From positions 1 through 48,307 of the forward strand of contig JAUSMR010000001.1 in NCBI GenBank assembly GCA_030645955.1: a stretch of DNA of 48,307 nucleotides. The letters run 5' to 3'. The notes below the pieces were generated by a model. The model searched no databases and had not been told where the DNA came from. It was given only the letters and a program-made list of their open reading frames with translations. Below are positions 41,574 through 48,307 of the stretch, in pieces (position 1 is the first letter of the stretch; each line of letters begins with the position of its first letter). The position numbers and the translations under genes were made by a program. This stretch comes from Gallionella sp. (GTDB lineage Bacteria > Pseudomonadota > Gammaproteobacteria > Burkholderiales > Gallionellaceae).

Positions 41574-42986
41574 ATGAGTTCAACATATCAGCAAGCGGAT
41601 GCCGAACAAGGCACCGATGCGATCGGCAAAGAAAAACGTAAAAGCGGATTTACCCTTACCATGCCGTCGGAAGCCAACCGAAAACTGGCTGCCGGCTGGT
41701 TGTGGCTCGGCATTGCATCGCTGGTAGGCGCCGGGCTGTTCGCCATCCTCCTGGTGCTTTCGCGCACCCCCTATGTTCAGGATATTTTTCCCTGGGTCGA
41801 TTTTTTCCATACCGCACTGGTGGTGCATGTGGATTTGTCAGTGCTGTTATGGTTCATGGCATTCGCCGGGGTGCTGTGGAGCCTGAATTCATCATCAAGA
41901 TTTATCGGCATTGGCTGGCTGGCGCTGGTGCTGGCTGCCGGGGGGGCTGCGGTGATTGTCCTGTCTCCCTTTATCGCTGTCGGCAAACCGCTGATGAGCA
42001 ATTATGTGCCGGTCATTCAAAGCACCTTCTTTTTTACGGGATTGATTGTTTTTGCCATTGGGGTAGCCGTGCTGGTGTTGCGCAGCCTGATAGCGGTACC
42101 TTCTGCCGGCTTGTGGCAGGGCGGTGAAGGTTCAATACGTCTCGGTTTCTATGCCGCTTCCATCTCCACGGTATTTGCCCTGGCTGCTTTCGGCTGGTCA
42201 TATGACATTATTCCGGATGTTTTTGAAAGCACGCAGTACTACGACTTGCTGTTCTGGGGTGGCGGCCATGTGCTGCAGTTTACCTATTCGCTGTTGATGC
42301 TGGCCGGATGGCTGTGGCTGGCGGATGCCTGTGGCGCGAAACTTCCGCTGACTCCGCGGTTGGCGTCATTCTTCCTTGTGCTGGGACTGCTGCCGGTATT
42401 TTATGTCCCCGTTATTTACCTGTCTTTTGCCGGCGATATGGGCGCTTACATGGAGCAATTCACCCAGTTGATGAAAGTTGGCGGTGCCTTTGCCCCCGTG
42501 CCGCTTGGCTTGGCGGTGCTTTACGGTATGGGGGCGGGAAAAGGTGAGGCAGCGACCAATCCTCAGCGTGCGGCACTGCTTTCGTCCATCATATTGTTTG
42601 CCATCGGCGGAGGGATAAGCCTGGTGATCGGGGATAGCAACACAATCATCACCGCACACTATCATGGAACCGGCGGTGCAATCAGTCTGGCGTTTATGGG
42701 GCTAACCCTGCATTTGCTGCCACGCCTTGGCTATCGTGAGCCGGAGTTGAAGTGGGCCACTTTGATGTCCTATGTATACGGCGCGGGACAACTGCTGCAC
42801 ATTATCGGTTTGCTGTGGTCCGGCGGATATGGCGTGCAACGCAAGGTTGCGGGAGCCGCGCAAGGACTGCATGGTTTTGCGCAGACGGCAGGTATGGGAT
42901 TGATGGGTTTGGGCGGACTGATAGCCGTGGTCGGCGGCATCATGTTTCTGGTAGTGGTTTTTAAAGCCATGCGCCGGCCAGCATAG
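41574..42986 (+). CDS. Heme-copper oxidase-family protein lacking the metal-B His-His pair
   Basis: A 470-residue, ~12-span protein related to subunit I of heme-copper enzymes. It keeps His85 (VVHVDLSVLLW, low-spin heme), His232 (WGGGHVLQF) and His362/His364 (TAHYHGTGG, the heme ligands). In the helix where the superfamily has HH, no His is present (FYVPVIYLSFAGDMGAYMEQ). So two of the three metal-B ligands are gone, as is the Tyr. It probably binds two hemes without copper or iron B. It may act as an electron-transfer or NO-binding subunit. Third gene of the fusion operon. Confidence 0.7.
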   Translation: MSSTYQQADAEQGTDAIGKEKRKSGFTLTMPSEANRKLAAGWLWLGIASLVGAGLFAILLVLSRTPYVQDIFPWVDFFHTALVVHVDLSVLLWFMAFAGVLWSLNSSSRFIGIGWLALVLAAGGAAVIVLSPFIAVGKPLMSNYVPVIQSTFFFTGLIVFAIGVAVLVLRSLIAVPSAGLWQGGEGSIRLGFYAASISTVFALAAFGWSYDIIPDVFESTQYYDLLFWGGGHVLQFTYSLLMLAGWLWLADACGAKLPLTPRLASFFLVLGLLPVFYVPVIYLSFAGDMGAYMEQFTQLMKVGGAFAPVPLGLAVLYGMGAGKGEAATNPQRAALLSSIILFAIGGGISLVIGDSNTIITAHYHGTGGAISLAFMGLTLHLLPRLGYREPELKWATLMSYVYGAGQLLHIIGLLWSGGYGVQRKVAGAAQGLHGFAQTAGMGLMGLGGLIAVVGGIMFLVVVFKAMRRPA

Positions 42987-43061
42987 CGCGCAATTCCGAA
43001 AATTCCGGCTTCTCGCAGCGCAACCCGGAACCGGCCGAGTCAACCTGGAAGAAATAGCTGC

Positions 43062-43253
43062 TTACTTGGGGGCACTAATCAGAAGATATTTGATGAGACC
43101 GAATGTAACAAATGCCAGCGCCAGTATGATGACAAAGAAAATGATGCTGCGGTTTTTGAAGCGCTCTCCGCGCGAAACCTCGATACGGTCAAGTATCCAG
43201 TCGGATACGAAGTAGAGGCCGATGCCCGCCAGCGAGTAGTAAATAAGTTCCAC
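43062..43253 (-). CDS. Small conserved two-span membrane protein
   Basis: A 63-residue protein with two hydrophobic helices (ELIYYSLAGIGLYFVSDWIL; IIFFVIILALAFVTFGLIKY) joined by a charged loop with RIEVSRGERFKNRS. Similar short proteins are widespread in betaproteobacteria, with no known function. It is transcribed against its neighbours. Confidence 0.6.
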   Translation of the reverse strand: MELIYYSLAGIGLYFVSDWILDRIEVSRGERFKNRSIIFFVIILALAFVTFGLIKYLLISAPK

Positions 43254-43372
43254 GTTTATTCCTCATTAATGTTGCACAATTTGCCCATTATATTATGTGT
43301 CACGCTTTGAGCAGATGAATTTAGCCGATTATTTTGAGATGTAATGCAGACGGCATTGATGTAAGGATACCC

Positions 43373-44947
43373 TTGACTACTCCCAACCACACCGAGTCCG
43401 TTGCGCGCAAGATGCTGCTCCGGTTTGAAGGCATCCTGAATAAAATCTTCGGTAACGACCTCAATCCCTTCTACTATCTGGGCGCGCTGGGGTTCTATTT
43501 TTTCTGGGTAGTTGCTGTCAGCGGCGCCTATATCTATATCTTCTATGAGACCGGCATAAAATTATCCTACCCGTCTGTAGAATATATCACGCACGAGCAA
43601 TGGTATCTCGGCGGCATCATGCGCAGCCTGCACCGCTACGCTTCCGATGCGCTGGTGGTGGTGATGGTGCTGCACCTGTTGCGCGAATTCATCCTGGGGC
43701 GCTACCGCGGGGCGCGCTGGTTCGCCTGGCTCACGGGTGTGCCGCTGATCTGGCTGATATTTGCCGCCGGCACCAACGGTTACTGGATGGTATGGGACAT
43801 GCTGGCCCAATATGCCACAGTGGCTGCCATGGAATGGTTCGACTGGTTGCCGATATTCGGGGAACCGATGTCGCAAAGTTTTGTTTCCCAGGAGGTCCTC
43901 AATGACCGTTTCTTTTCGCTGATATCGTTTGCCCATGTGACCATTCCGCTGATTATATTGCTCCTGCTCTGGGTACATATCATGCGCATCAGTTACCCCG
44001 TGGTTAACCCGAAGCGCGGGCTTGCACTCGGGATGCTGCTGGCGATGCTGGTTCTGGCACTGCTCAAGCCGGCATTGAGCCAAGGGCCGGCGGATTTGGG
44101 GATCGAGCCGCGCAATATCGACATCGACTGGTTCTATCTGTTTATTTTTCCGCTGCTGGATGTATGGTCGGCAGGCCAGGTATGGGCTTTGGCCATCGGG
44201 ATCACCCTGCTGATCAGCGTACTGCCGTGGCTGCCAACCAGGTTCAAGCAGATACCCATTGCCGAGGTGAGCCTCATGAATTGCAACGGATGCCGGCGTT
44301 GCGTCGCCGATTGTCCCTATGAGGCGGTGGTGATGCAACCGCGCAGCGATGGTATGCGCTTTTCGGAAGAGGCGGTTGTCGTGCCGGATCGCTGTGTCAG
44401 TTGCGGTATTTGCGCCGGCGCATGTCCCTCCTCGACCCCTTTCAGGAGCGATGCCGGGTATGTAAGCGGAATCGAAATGCCCTCCATGACGATGGCCGGA
44501 CTGCGTGCCGCAATGACGGATGATCTGGCAAGGCTGGAAGGCGATGCGCGGATCATGGTGTTCGGTTGCGATAACGCGGCGAATATTGAAAAATTGCGCA
44601 GCGAAGGTGTGGCCGTAATGAGCCTGCCATGCACTGCCATGTTGCCGCCATCGTTTATCGAATACGCGCTGTATGAGCATCAGATTGACGGTGTATTTAT
44701 TACCGGCTGCCGCGAGAACGATTGCTATCACCGGTTGGGAGGATTATGGACGGCGCAGCGGCTGAACAGAGAGCGGGAGCCGCGTCTGCGCGGTCGCGTC
44801 GAGCGCAAGCACGAGCGAGTCAGGCTGTTCTGGGCATCTGCCGCCGACAACAAAGAGTTGGCCTTGGAATTGGAGTCATTTCGCTCCGGTCTGCGCAGCC
44901 TCAACGAGAGTGAAAATGCAGCAAAGGAAACGATGAAACGGGAATGA
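43373..44947 (+). CDS. Diheme cytochrome b / 2x[4Fe-4S] / MvhD-like fusion
   Basis: A 524-residue protein. Residues ~28-285 are a diheme cytochrome b (His87/His101, His188/His202) clearly homologous to the one in the 39107 fusion. Residues ~300-355 hold two [4Fe-4S] motifs (CNGCRRCVADC at 304-314; CVSCGICAGAC at 341-351). Residues ~393-500 resemble the MvhD/FrhD hydrogenase-associated domain with Cys399, Cys420, Cys446 and Cys451 (FGCDNAA; LPCTAMLP; GCRENDC). MvhD passes electrons to heterodisulfide reductase-type flavoproteins, so this may link a soluble flavoenzyme to the quinone pool. The start is TTG 43373, with TAAGGA six bases upstream. No dedicated partner is adjacent. Confidence 0.82.
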   Translation: MTTPNHTESVARKMLLRFEGILNKIFGNDLNPFYYLGALGFYFFWVVAVSGAYIYIFYETGIKLSYPSVEYITHEQWYLGGIMRSLHRYASDALVVVMVLHLLREFILGRYRGARWFAWLTGVPLIWLIFAAGTNGYWMVWDMLAQYATVAAMEWFDWLPIFGEPMSQSFVSQEVLNDRFFSLISFAHVTIPLIILLLLWVHIMRISYPVVNPKRGLALGMLLAMLVLALLKPALSQGPADLGIEPRNIDIDWFYLFIFPLLDVWSAGQVWALAIGITLLISVLPWLPTRFKQIPIAEVSLMNCNGCRRCVADCPYEAVVMQPRSDGMRFSEEAVVVPDRCVSCGICAGACPSSTPFRSDAGYVSGIEMPSMTMAGLRAAMTDDLARLEGDARIMVFGCDNAANIEKLRSEGVAVMSLPCTAMLPPSFIEYALYEHQIDGVFITGCRENDCYHRLGGLWTAQRLNREREPRLRGRVERKHERVRLFWASAADNKELALELESFRSGLRSLNESENAAKETMKRE

Positions 44948-45023
44948 GCGATAAACAATTGCCGGATGCGTGGTCTTGATGATGCGCAGCAGGCAAATTG
45001 GTTTTATGTTGACTGCCGCACCG

Positions 45024-45530
45024 CTATTCTACCGACCAGCTTGGTATGGAATGCGCAACAATATAATCCACTGCTGCTTTTACTTCGGCCTCAGATAGTC
45101 TGGGGTTGGAGCCGCGAGAAGGCATGGAGCCTTTGCTCCCCCTGTATCCATTTAAGGCGCGACCATAAAGAACTTCGTTGCCTTGGGCGAGGCGCGGCTC
45201 CCAATCCTTCTTGCTGCCCATGCGTGGCGCCCCGTTCAGTCCGGATTTATGACAAATGCTGCAGGTGCTTTTATACACCTTCTCTCCGATAGCCAGGTTT
45301 GCCAAGTCAGGGGCGGCAGCAGAAACCGGTTGCAGTTGTATGCCGTTCTGTTGTGGCAGTTGTTTGGAGGTTTGAGCCGGAGCCAGAGTCTCCACTGCCT
45401 TGGGGGTTTCTGTAGTGGCAAGCGTGTGCATGGGCGAGACAACTTCTTTTTCCTTGCGGTCGCATCCGGTAAGCAGTGCACCGGTAAGCAGTAAAGATAA
45501 TGTGACAATTAGCAGGAGCTGTTTTTGCAT
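45024..45530 (-). CDS. Cytochrome c5-type lipoprotein
   Basis: A 168-residue lipoprotein: the signal peptide ends in LTGC (Cys ~23), a ~60-residue linker follows, then a class I cytochrome c domain with CSICHKSG and the distal Met in GSMPSRG. VYKSTCSICHKSGLNGAPRM is typical of c5 cytochromes. Tethered to a membrane facing the periplasm, it could give electrons to NirS or to the CuA subunit. It is transcribed convergently to the cytochrome b/MvhD fusion. Confidence 0.85.
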   Translation of the reverse strand: MQKQLLLIVTLSLLLTGALLTGCDRKEKEVVSPMHTLATTETPKAVETLAPAQTSKQLPQQNGIQLQPVSAAAPDLANLAIGEKVYKSTCSICHKSGLNGAPRMGSKKDWEPRLAQGNEVLYGRALNGYRGSKGSMPSRGSNPRLSEAEVKAAVDYIVAHSIPSWSVE

Positions 45531-45876
45531 GGTTGAACTGCCTTTTGAATAACAAATTGAAAGCCACTTCTTGAATTCAAATTACCAGTTTCCGGGCTGA
45601 TTTCAAGTGCGACTCTTGATGCGTTCGAAAACATAAATACTTTATGAGCTCGTGATGCTACATTTCAGCGCAAATTGTACCTGCAACGCGCTCATATGAT
45701 GCAAATTGGTATGTTTGGGAAAACTTATGACAATAAGTTTTTCATGATGATTTTTGACCGCATCCGCATTGGCTTGAACAATCAACACTGTTCCATGATA
45801 ATGGACACGCCCTGCCAAATGTGCATTTTGATATTTGCTTCCAGATTTGTTTAATGAAAAAAAGGTCAAAAACAGT
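45531..45876. other. Divergent intergenic region
   Basis: Promoter region for the cytochrome c5 gene (left) and the DUF1566 gene (right). It contains A/T-rich tracts such as TTATGACAATAAG (~45725). A minus-strand ORF across it has no recognisable features and overlaps the DUF1566 gene; I do not call it. Confidence 0.35.
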
Positions 45877-46542
45877 ATGTTGCCCAAGAGTTCAACCTTT
45901 TTTTGCCACGGCATTGTTTTGCTGTTGCTGTGTCCTGTTGCAATAACGGGTTGTGGCGATGCGCTCACTCCCAAGCCGTTTGTATTTGACATGACCCGTA
46001 TTAATCAGGACGGCAGTGAGAATGACGGCAGTGACTATGCCAAAAAACCATGGGCCTGTGTGCGTGACAATCAATCAGGTTTGATCTGGGAAGTAAAACA
46101 ATCCGATCCAGGTTTGCAGAACATCAATAATACTTACAGCTGGTATGACCCGGATGAAAAAAGCAACGGTGGTTACGCTGGCAAAGCCAACGCCGGGGTA
46201 TGCACCGGTAGCGATTGCGATACCGACTCCTACGCCAAGGCGGTCAATGCGAAAAAACTTTGCGGCTTAGCTGACTGGTATCTGCCTAGCCGCTTTGAGT
46301 TGAACACCATAGTAGACACCAGCATTCCCCTGCCCGGGCCTACCCTTCCAAAAGCATTCTTTCCGGAATCCATGGCCGGGAAATACTGGACCGATACAAC
46401 CTTCAGGACACGCCGCGCCGGCGCTTGGGCATGGCGCTTCGATCAGGGTAGCGATTATGTCGTGGAAAAGAGCGAGGCGTTCAATGTAAGGCTGACTCAT
46501 GTTTCCCCGAAAAAACCCGTCGAGAAGCCGGCCTCAAAGTGA
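45877..46542 (+). CDS. DUF1566 (Lcl C-terminal domain) lipoprotein
   Basis: A 221-residue exported lipoprotein: its signal peptide ends at ITGC (Cys ~27). The DUF1566 core is visible in RDNQSGLIWEVK, AKKLCGLADWYLPSRFELNT and GKYWTDTTF. ATG 45877 is used because it gives a proper signal peptide; an upstream start adds 14 charged residues. Extracellular binding or adhesion is only a guess. It stands alone. Confidence 0.75.
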   Translation: MLPKSSTFFCHGIVLLLLCPVAITGCGDALTPKPFVFDMTRINQDGSENDGSDYAKKPWACVRDNQSGLIWEVKQSDPGLQNINNTYSWYDPDEKSNGGYAGKANAGVCTGSDCDTDSYAKAVNAKKLCGLADWYLPSRFELNTIVDTSIPLPGPTLPKAFFPESMAGKYWTDTTFRTRRAGAWAWRFDQGSDYVVEKSEAFNVRLTHVSPKKPVEKPASK

Positions 46543-46617
46543 GTAATACAGGTTCAGGCAAGGACCTTGTTGGGCTCAGTTAGAGTGCGGTAGCAGGAGA
46601 TGCGCTTGCCGGGTGGA

Positions 46618-47712
46618 TTAATTTGATGCTGTTTCGGTTGCGGATCGAATTCTGTAATTGAACGATACCAGTAACAGTACGAGAAGTGCCGCGCCGCCGT
46701 TATGGATGACTGCCAATGCCAGCGGAAAGTCCAGGAAAATAGTCAATACGCCAGTGATAAATTGCAGCGCAATTATGATCAGTAGCCAGCGCGCGGTTTT
46801 ACGCAAACCTTCAATTTTGAGTGCGGCAAGCGCCACTCGGGCAACCAGTAAAATCACGACAACAGCGAAGATGCGATGCGTCCAGTGGATCGCGGTCAAT
46901 GCAGGGAAAGGCAGATATTCGCCCTTGGCGGTCATGCCCAGATCACGCCATAGCGTGAAGCCGTTGGCAAAATCCATTGGCGGTAATAGAGCGCCGTGAC
47001 ATAACGGGAAATCTGTACAAGCCAGTGCCGCATAGTTGCTGCTGACCCAGCCCCCGAGCGCGATTTGAATCATTAGCAGCACGGCAGCCAGCGCCGCCGG
47101 TATGCGTAGCGCAACAGCCAATTGTGACACTTTCGGATGATCGCTTTGGCGTGAGCCAAACCAGGTCAAAAGTGCCAGCAATGCGATACCCAACAATAGG
47201 TGAATAGTCACGATGATCGGTTGTAATTTCATCGTGACAGTCCATGCGCCGAAAGCACCCTGAAGACAAACGAATACAAATAGCACCGTTGGAAATACCG
47301 GCGAGAACTTTTTTTCCTTGCGACTTGATCGCAGCCACTTGCGCCATGCGATCACCATCATCGCGACGATTAACACGCCAATACCCATGGCAAAGTAGCG
47401 ATGTATCATTTCGATCCACGCCTTCATGACGGTCACCGGGCCGGTCGGCATCGCGGTTTCGGCGGCGCTGATGTCCGCATGTGCCTGCAATGGATTAGCC
47501 TGGCCATAACATCCTGGCCAATCCGGGCAACCAAGGCCTGAATCGGTCAGCCGTGTGAATGCGCCGAACATGATCAAATCGAATGTCAGAAATAGCGTGA
47601 CCCATATCAGTTTACGGTATTTGTCGGTGTCGTTTGATACCCAGACGATAGACGCCGGCAACAGCGCCGCCAGCATCCCCATGATGGCAAGCTGAATCAA
47701 CATGATATGCAT
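46618..47712 (-). CDS. ctaA: Heme A synthase (COX15/CtaA)
   Basis: A 364-residue membrane protein with eight spans in two four-helix halves, oxidising the methyl group of heme O to give heme A. Heme-ligand His occur in MIHRYFAMG, TIHLLLG, AIHWTHR and VIHNGGA. Extracellular Cys pairs are in CPDWPGC and CTDFPLC. Together with ctaB at 36869 it completes heme A formation, so heme A enzymes are expected. It is transcribed opposite to the nor genes. Confidence 0.92.
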   Translation of the reverse strand: MHIMLIQLAIMGMLAALLPASIVWVSNDTDKYRKLIWVTLFLTFDLIMFGAFTRLTDSGLGCPDWPGCYGQANPLQAHADISAAETAMPTGPVTVMKAWIEMIHRYFAMGIGVLIVAMMVIAWRKWLRSSRKEKKFSPVFPTVLFVFVCLQGAFGAWTVTMKLQPIIVTIHLLLGIALLALLTWFGSRQSDHPKVSQLAVALRIPAALAAVLLMIQIALGGWVSSNYAALACTDFPLCHGALLPPMDFANGFTLWRDLGMTAKGEYLPFPALTAIHWTHRIFAVVVILLVARVALAALKIEGLRKTARWLLIIIALQFITGVLTIFLDFPLALAVIHNGGAALLVLLLVSFNYRIRSATETASN

Positions 47713-48004
47713 CCCCTATAAGGCATTTGGACATTTCCGATGTGAAACGGTGTCTTCGGAGGACATGAATTCAGGCGAGTAGTGTACTTGTTCATGCGAG
47801 AGCTCTCCAAGGGGGTGGCGTTCCTGGTAAACATTCAATTTGAAAATCAAAACGTGGGTGCCAATAAATTCCATGAAACCAGTTTCAGTATTGAATTGGC
47901 TGCCTGCTTGCTTTATAAAACGGACACTTGTGAAACATGTTGGTCATTTAACTGGTTGTTCGGGTATTGGTATCCTCGATTTTGGGTCTTCAAACGAGTA
48001 GGTT
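47713..48004. other. Intergenic region
   Basis: Upstream region of ctaA. A plus-strand ORF at 47782-48039 has an unnatural composition (Cys/Trp/Phe-rich) and runs into the transposase remnant; I regard it as non-coding. Confidence 0.35.
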
Positions 48005-48103
48005 TCATGCTACCAGCTTTTCATCCTGCTGAGCGATGAAGCAGTCATCCTGAAACCGCATCGGTGACTTGTAACCCAGCGTTATCTTCATTTCGTTTGC
48101 CTT
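48005..48103 (-). pseudogene. IS3-family transposase C-terminal remnant
   Basis: The minus strand reads KANEMKITLGYKSPMRFQDD then CFIAQQDEKLVA and TGA. LGYKSPMRF near the stop is the usual end of IS3-type OrfB transposases. A stop codon lies just upstream in frame, so only this tail remains. Confidence 0.6.
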
Positions 48104-48194
48104 TCAAATGCATTCGTGATTTTACGCCATCCTTGGAAGACGAAATTTCGGGGCACAGTTTTGCGTGTGCGAATTCATGAAATGTTCCGGCTAG

Positions 48195-48235
48195 TTGACG
48201 TAGATCAAAAATGAGGGGTGTTGTTATGCTATATT
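48195..48235 (+). promoter_or_regulatory. FNR/DNR-type box with class II promoter geometry
   Basis: TTGACGTAGATCAA (48195-48208) fits the FNR/ANR consensus TTGAT-N4-ATCAA with one mismatch. TATATT at 48230-48235 is a good -10. The box centre (48201.5) lies ~41.5 bp before the expected start of transcription (~48243), the class II activation position. The controlled gene is beyond the window on the plus strand. Confidence 0.65.
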
Positions 48236-48307
48236 TTCACCATAATTGTGCTGCGATGGTTTGGTCAAAGGGAGCCGTAAAGTTGTGCGGCAGTAAAACC
48301 TTGAGCC

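Noticed and set aside
43562..44731. 389-aa minus-strand ORF
   Set aside because: Complete antisense overlap with the cytochrome b/MvhD fusion; His/Gln-rich shadow translation.
45642..45992. 116-aa minus-strand ORF between the cytochrome c5 and DUF1566 genes
   Set aside because: It overlaps the start of the DUF1566 gene, has no recognisable domain and no good ribosome-binding site; a real small protein cannot be fully excluded.
47782..48039. 85-aa ORF left of the IS3 remnant
   Set aside because: Unusual composition, no ribosome-binding site, and it runs into the transposase remnant on the other strand.

Overview
The window looks like a chromosomal piece of a betaproteobacterium of the Nitrosomonadales, most likely close to Gallionellaceae. 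This is inferred from family resemblance of the housekeeping proteins and from the dapA-bamC, feoAB and suhB-trmJ-cysE-iscR neighbourhoods; no rRNA or other decisive marker is present. I recognised no tRNA, rRNA or CRISPR array.

Positions 1-10.8 kb are an unstable accessory island. Fragments of a WbuB-like glycosyltransferase recur six or more times: five 3' pieces, a tiny 3' scrap, one middle piece and one 5' piece. Most pieces are separated by a small self-contained module. These are two AAA/DUF4143 ATPases, an MNT nucleotidyltransferase with a frameshifted HEPN partner, TumE/TumA, TacA/TacT, FitA/FitB, and a DUF2281 antitoxin with a broken PIN toxin. REP-like hairpins and other dispersed repeats are interspersed. 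The layout recalls a cassette array in which a dead gene's 3' end plays the role of the recurring repeat. The island ends with remnants of an XRE-type regulator and of clpB, then a divergent ClpX-like unfoldase.

Positions 12-28 kb are mostly ordinary chromosome: feoBA (iron uptake), dapA-bamC, an MBL hydrolase, an Ala-rich lipoprotein, a DUF7931-type protein, bcp-slyD, a 142-bp MITE-like element, a GT-B-like protein, a GpsA-like dehydrogenase, mutS (with an in-frame insertion apparently derived from a dispersed repeat), suhB, trmJ-cysE, iscR without the isc genes, and dsbB. An IS481 remnant marks the boundary to the next region.

Positions 28.6-45.5 kb form an unusual nitrogen-oxide respiration cluster. 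It holds cytochrome cd1 nitrite reductase (nirS), a P460-like c-type cytochrome, a TonB-dependent receptor, two paralogous micro-membrane proteins, and a CuA-containing heme-copper enzyme in which the cross-linked tyrosine position is Gln (an sNOR/eNOR-like candidate NO reductase). CtaB and SCO/SenC assembly factors follow. Next come a three-part cytochrome b/[2Fe-2S]/flavin reductase fusion, an unknown membrane-anchored protein, a second heme-copper-family protein that keeps the heme ligands but lacks the His-His pair of the metal-B site, and a cytochrome b/2x[4Fe-4S]/MvhD-like fusion. A cytochrome c5-type lipoprotein closes the cluster. The working model is that NirS makes NO from nitrite, the CuA enzyme reduces NO to N2O, and the two diheme cytochrome b fusions exchange electrons between soluble carriers, the membrane and the terminal enzymes. 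nirS and the nor genes share an upstream motif, which supports co-regulation.

The right end holds a DUF1566 lipoprotein, ctaA (heme A synthase), an IS3 transposase remnant and a textbook FNR/DNR-type promoter reading out of the window.
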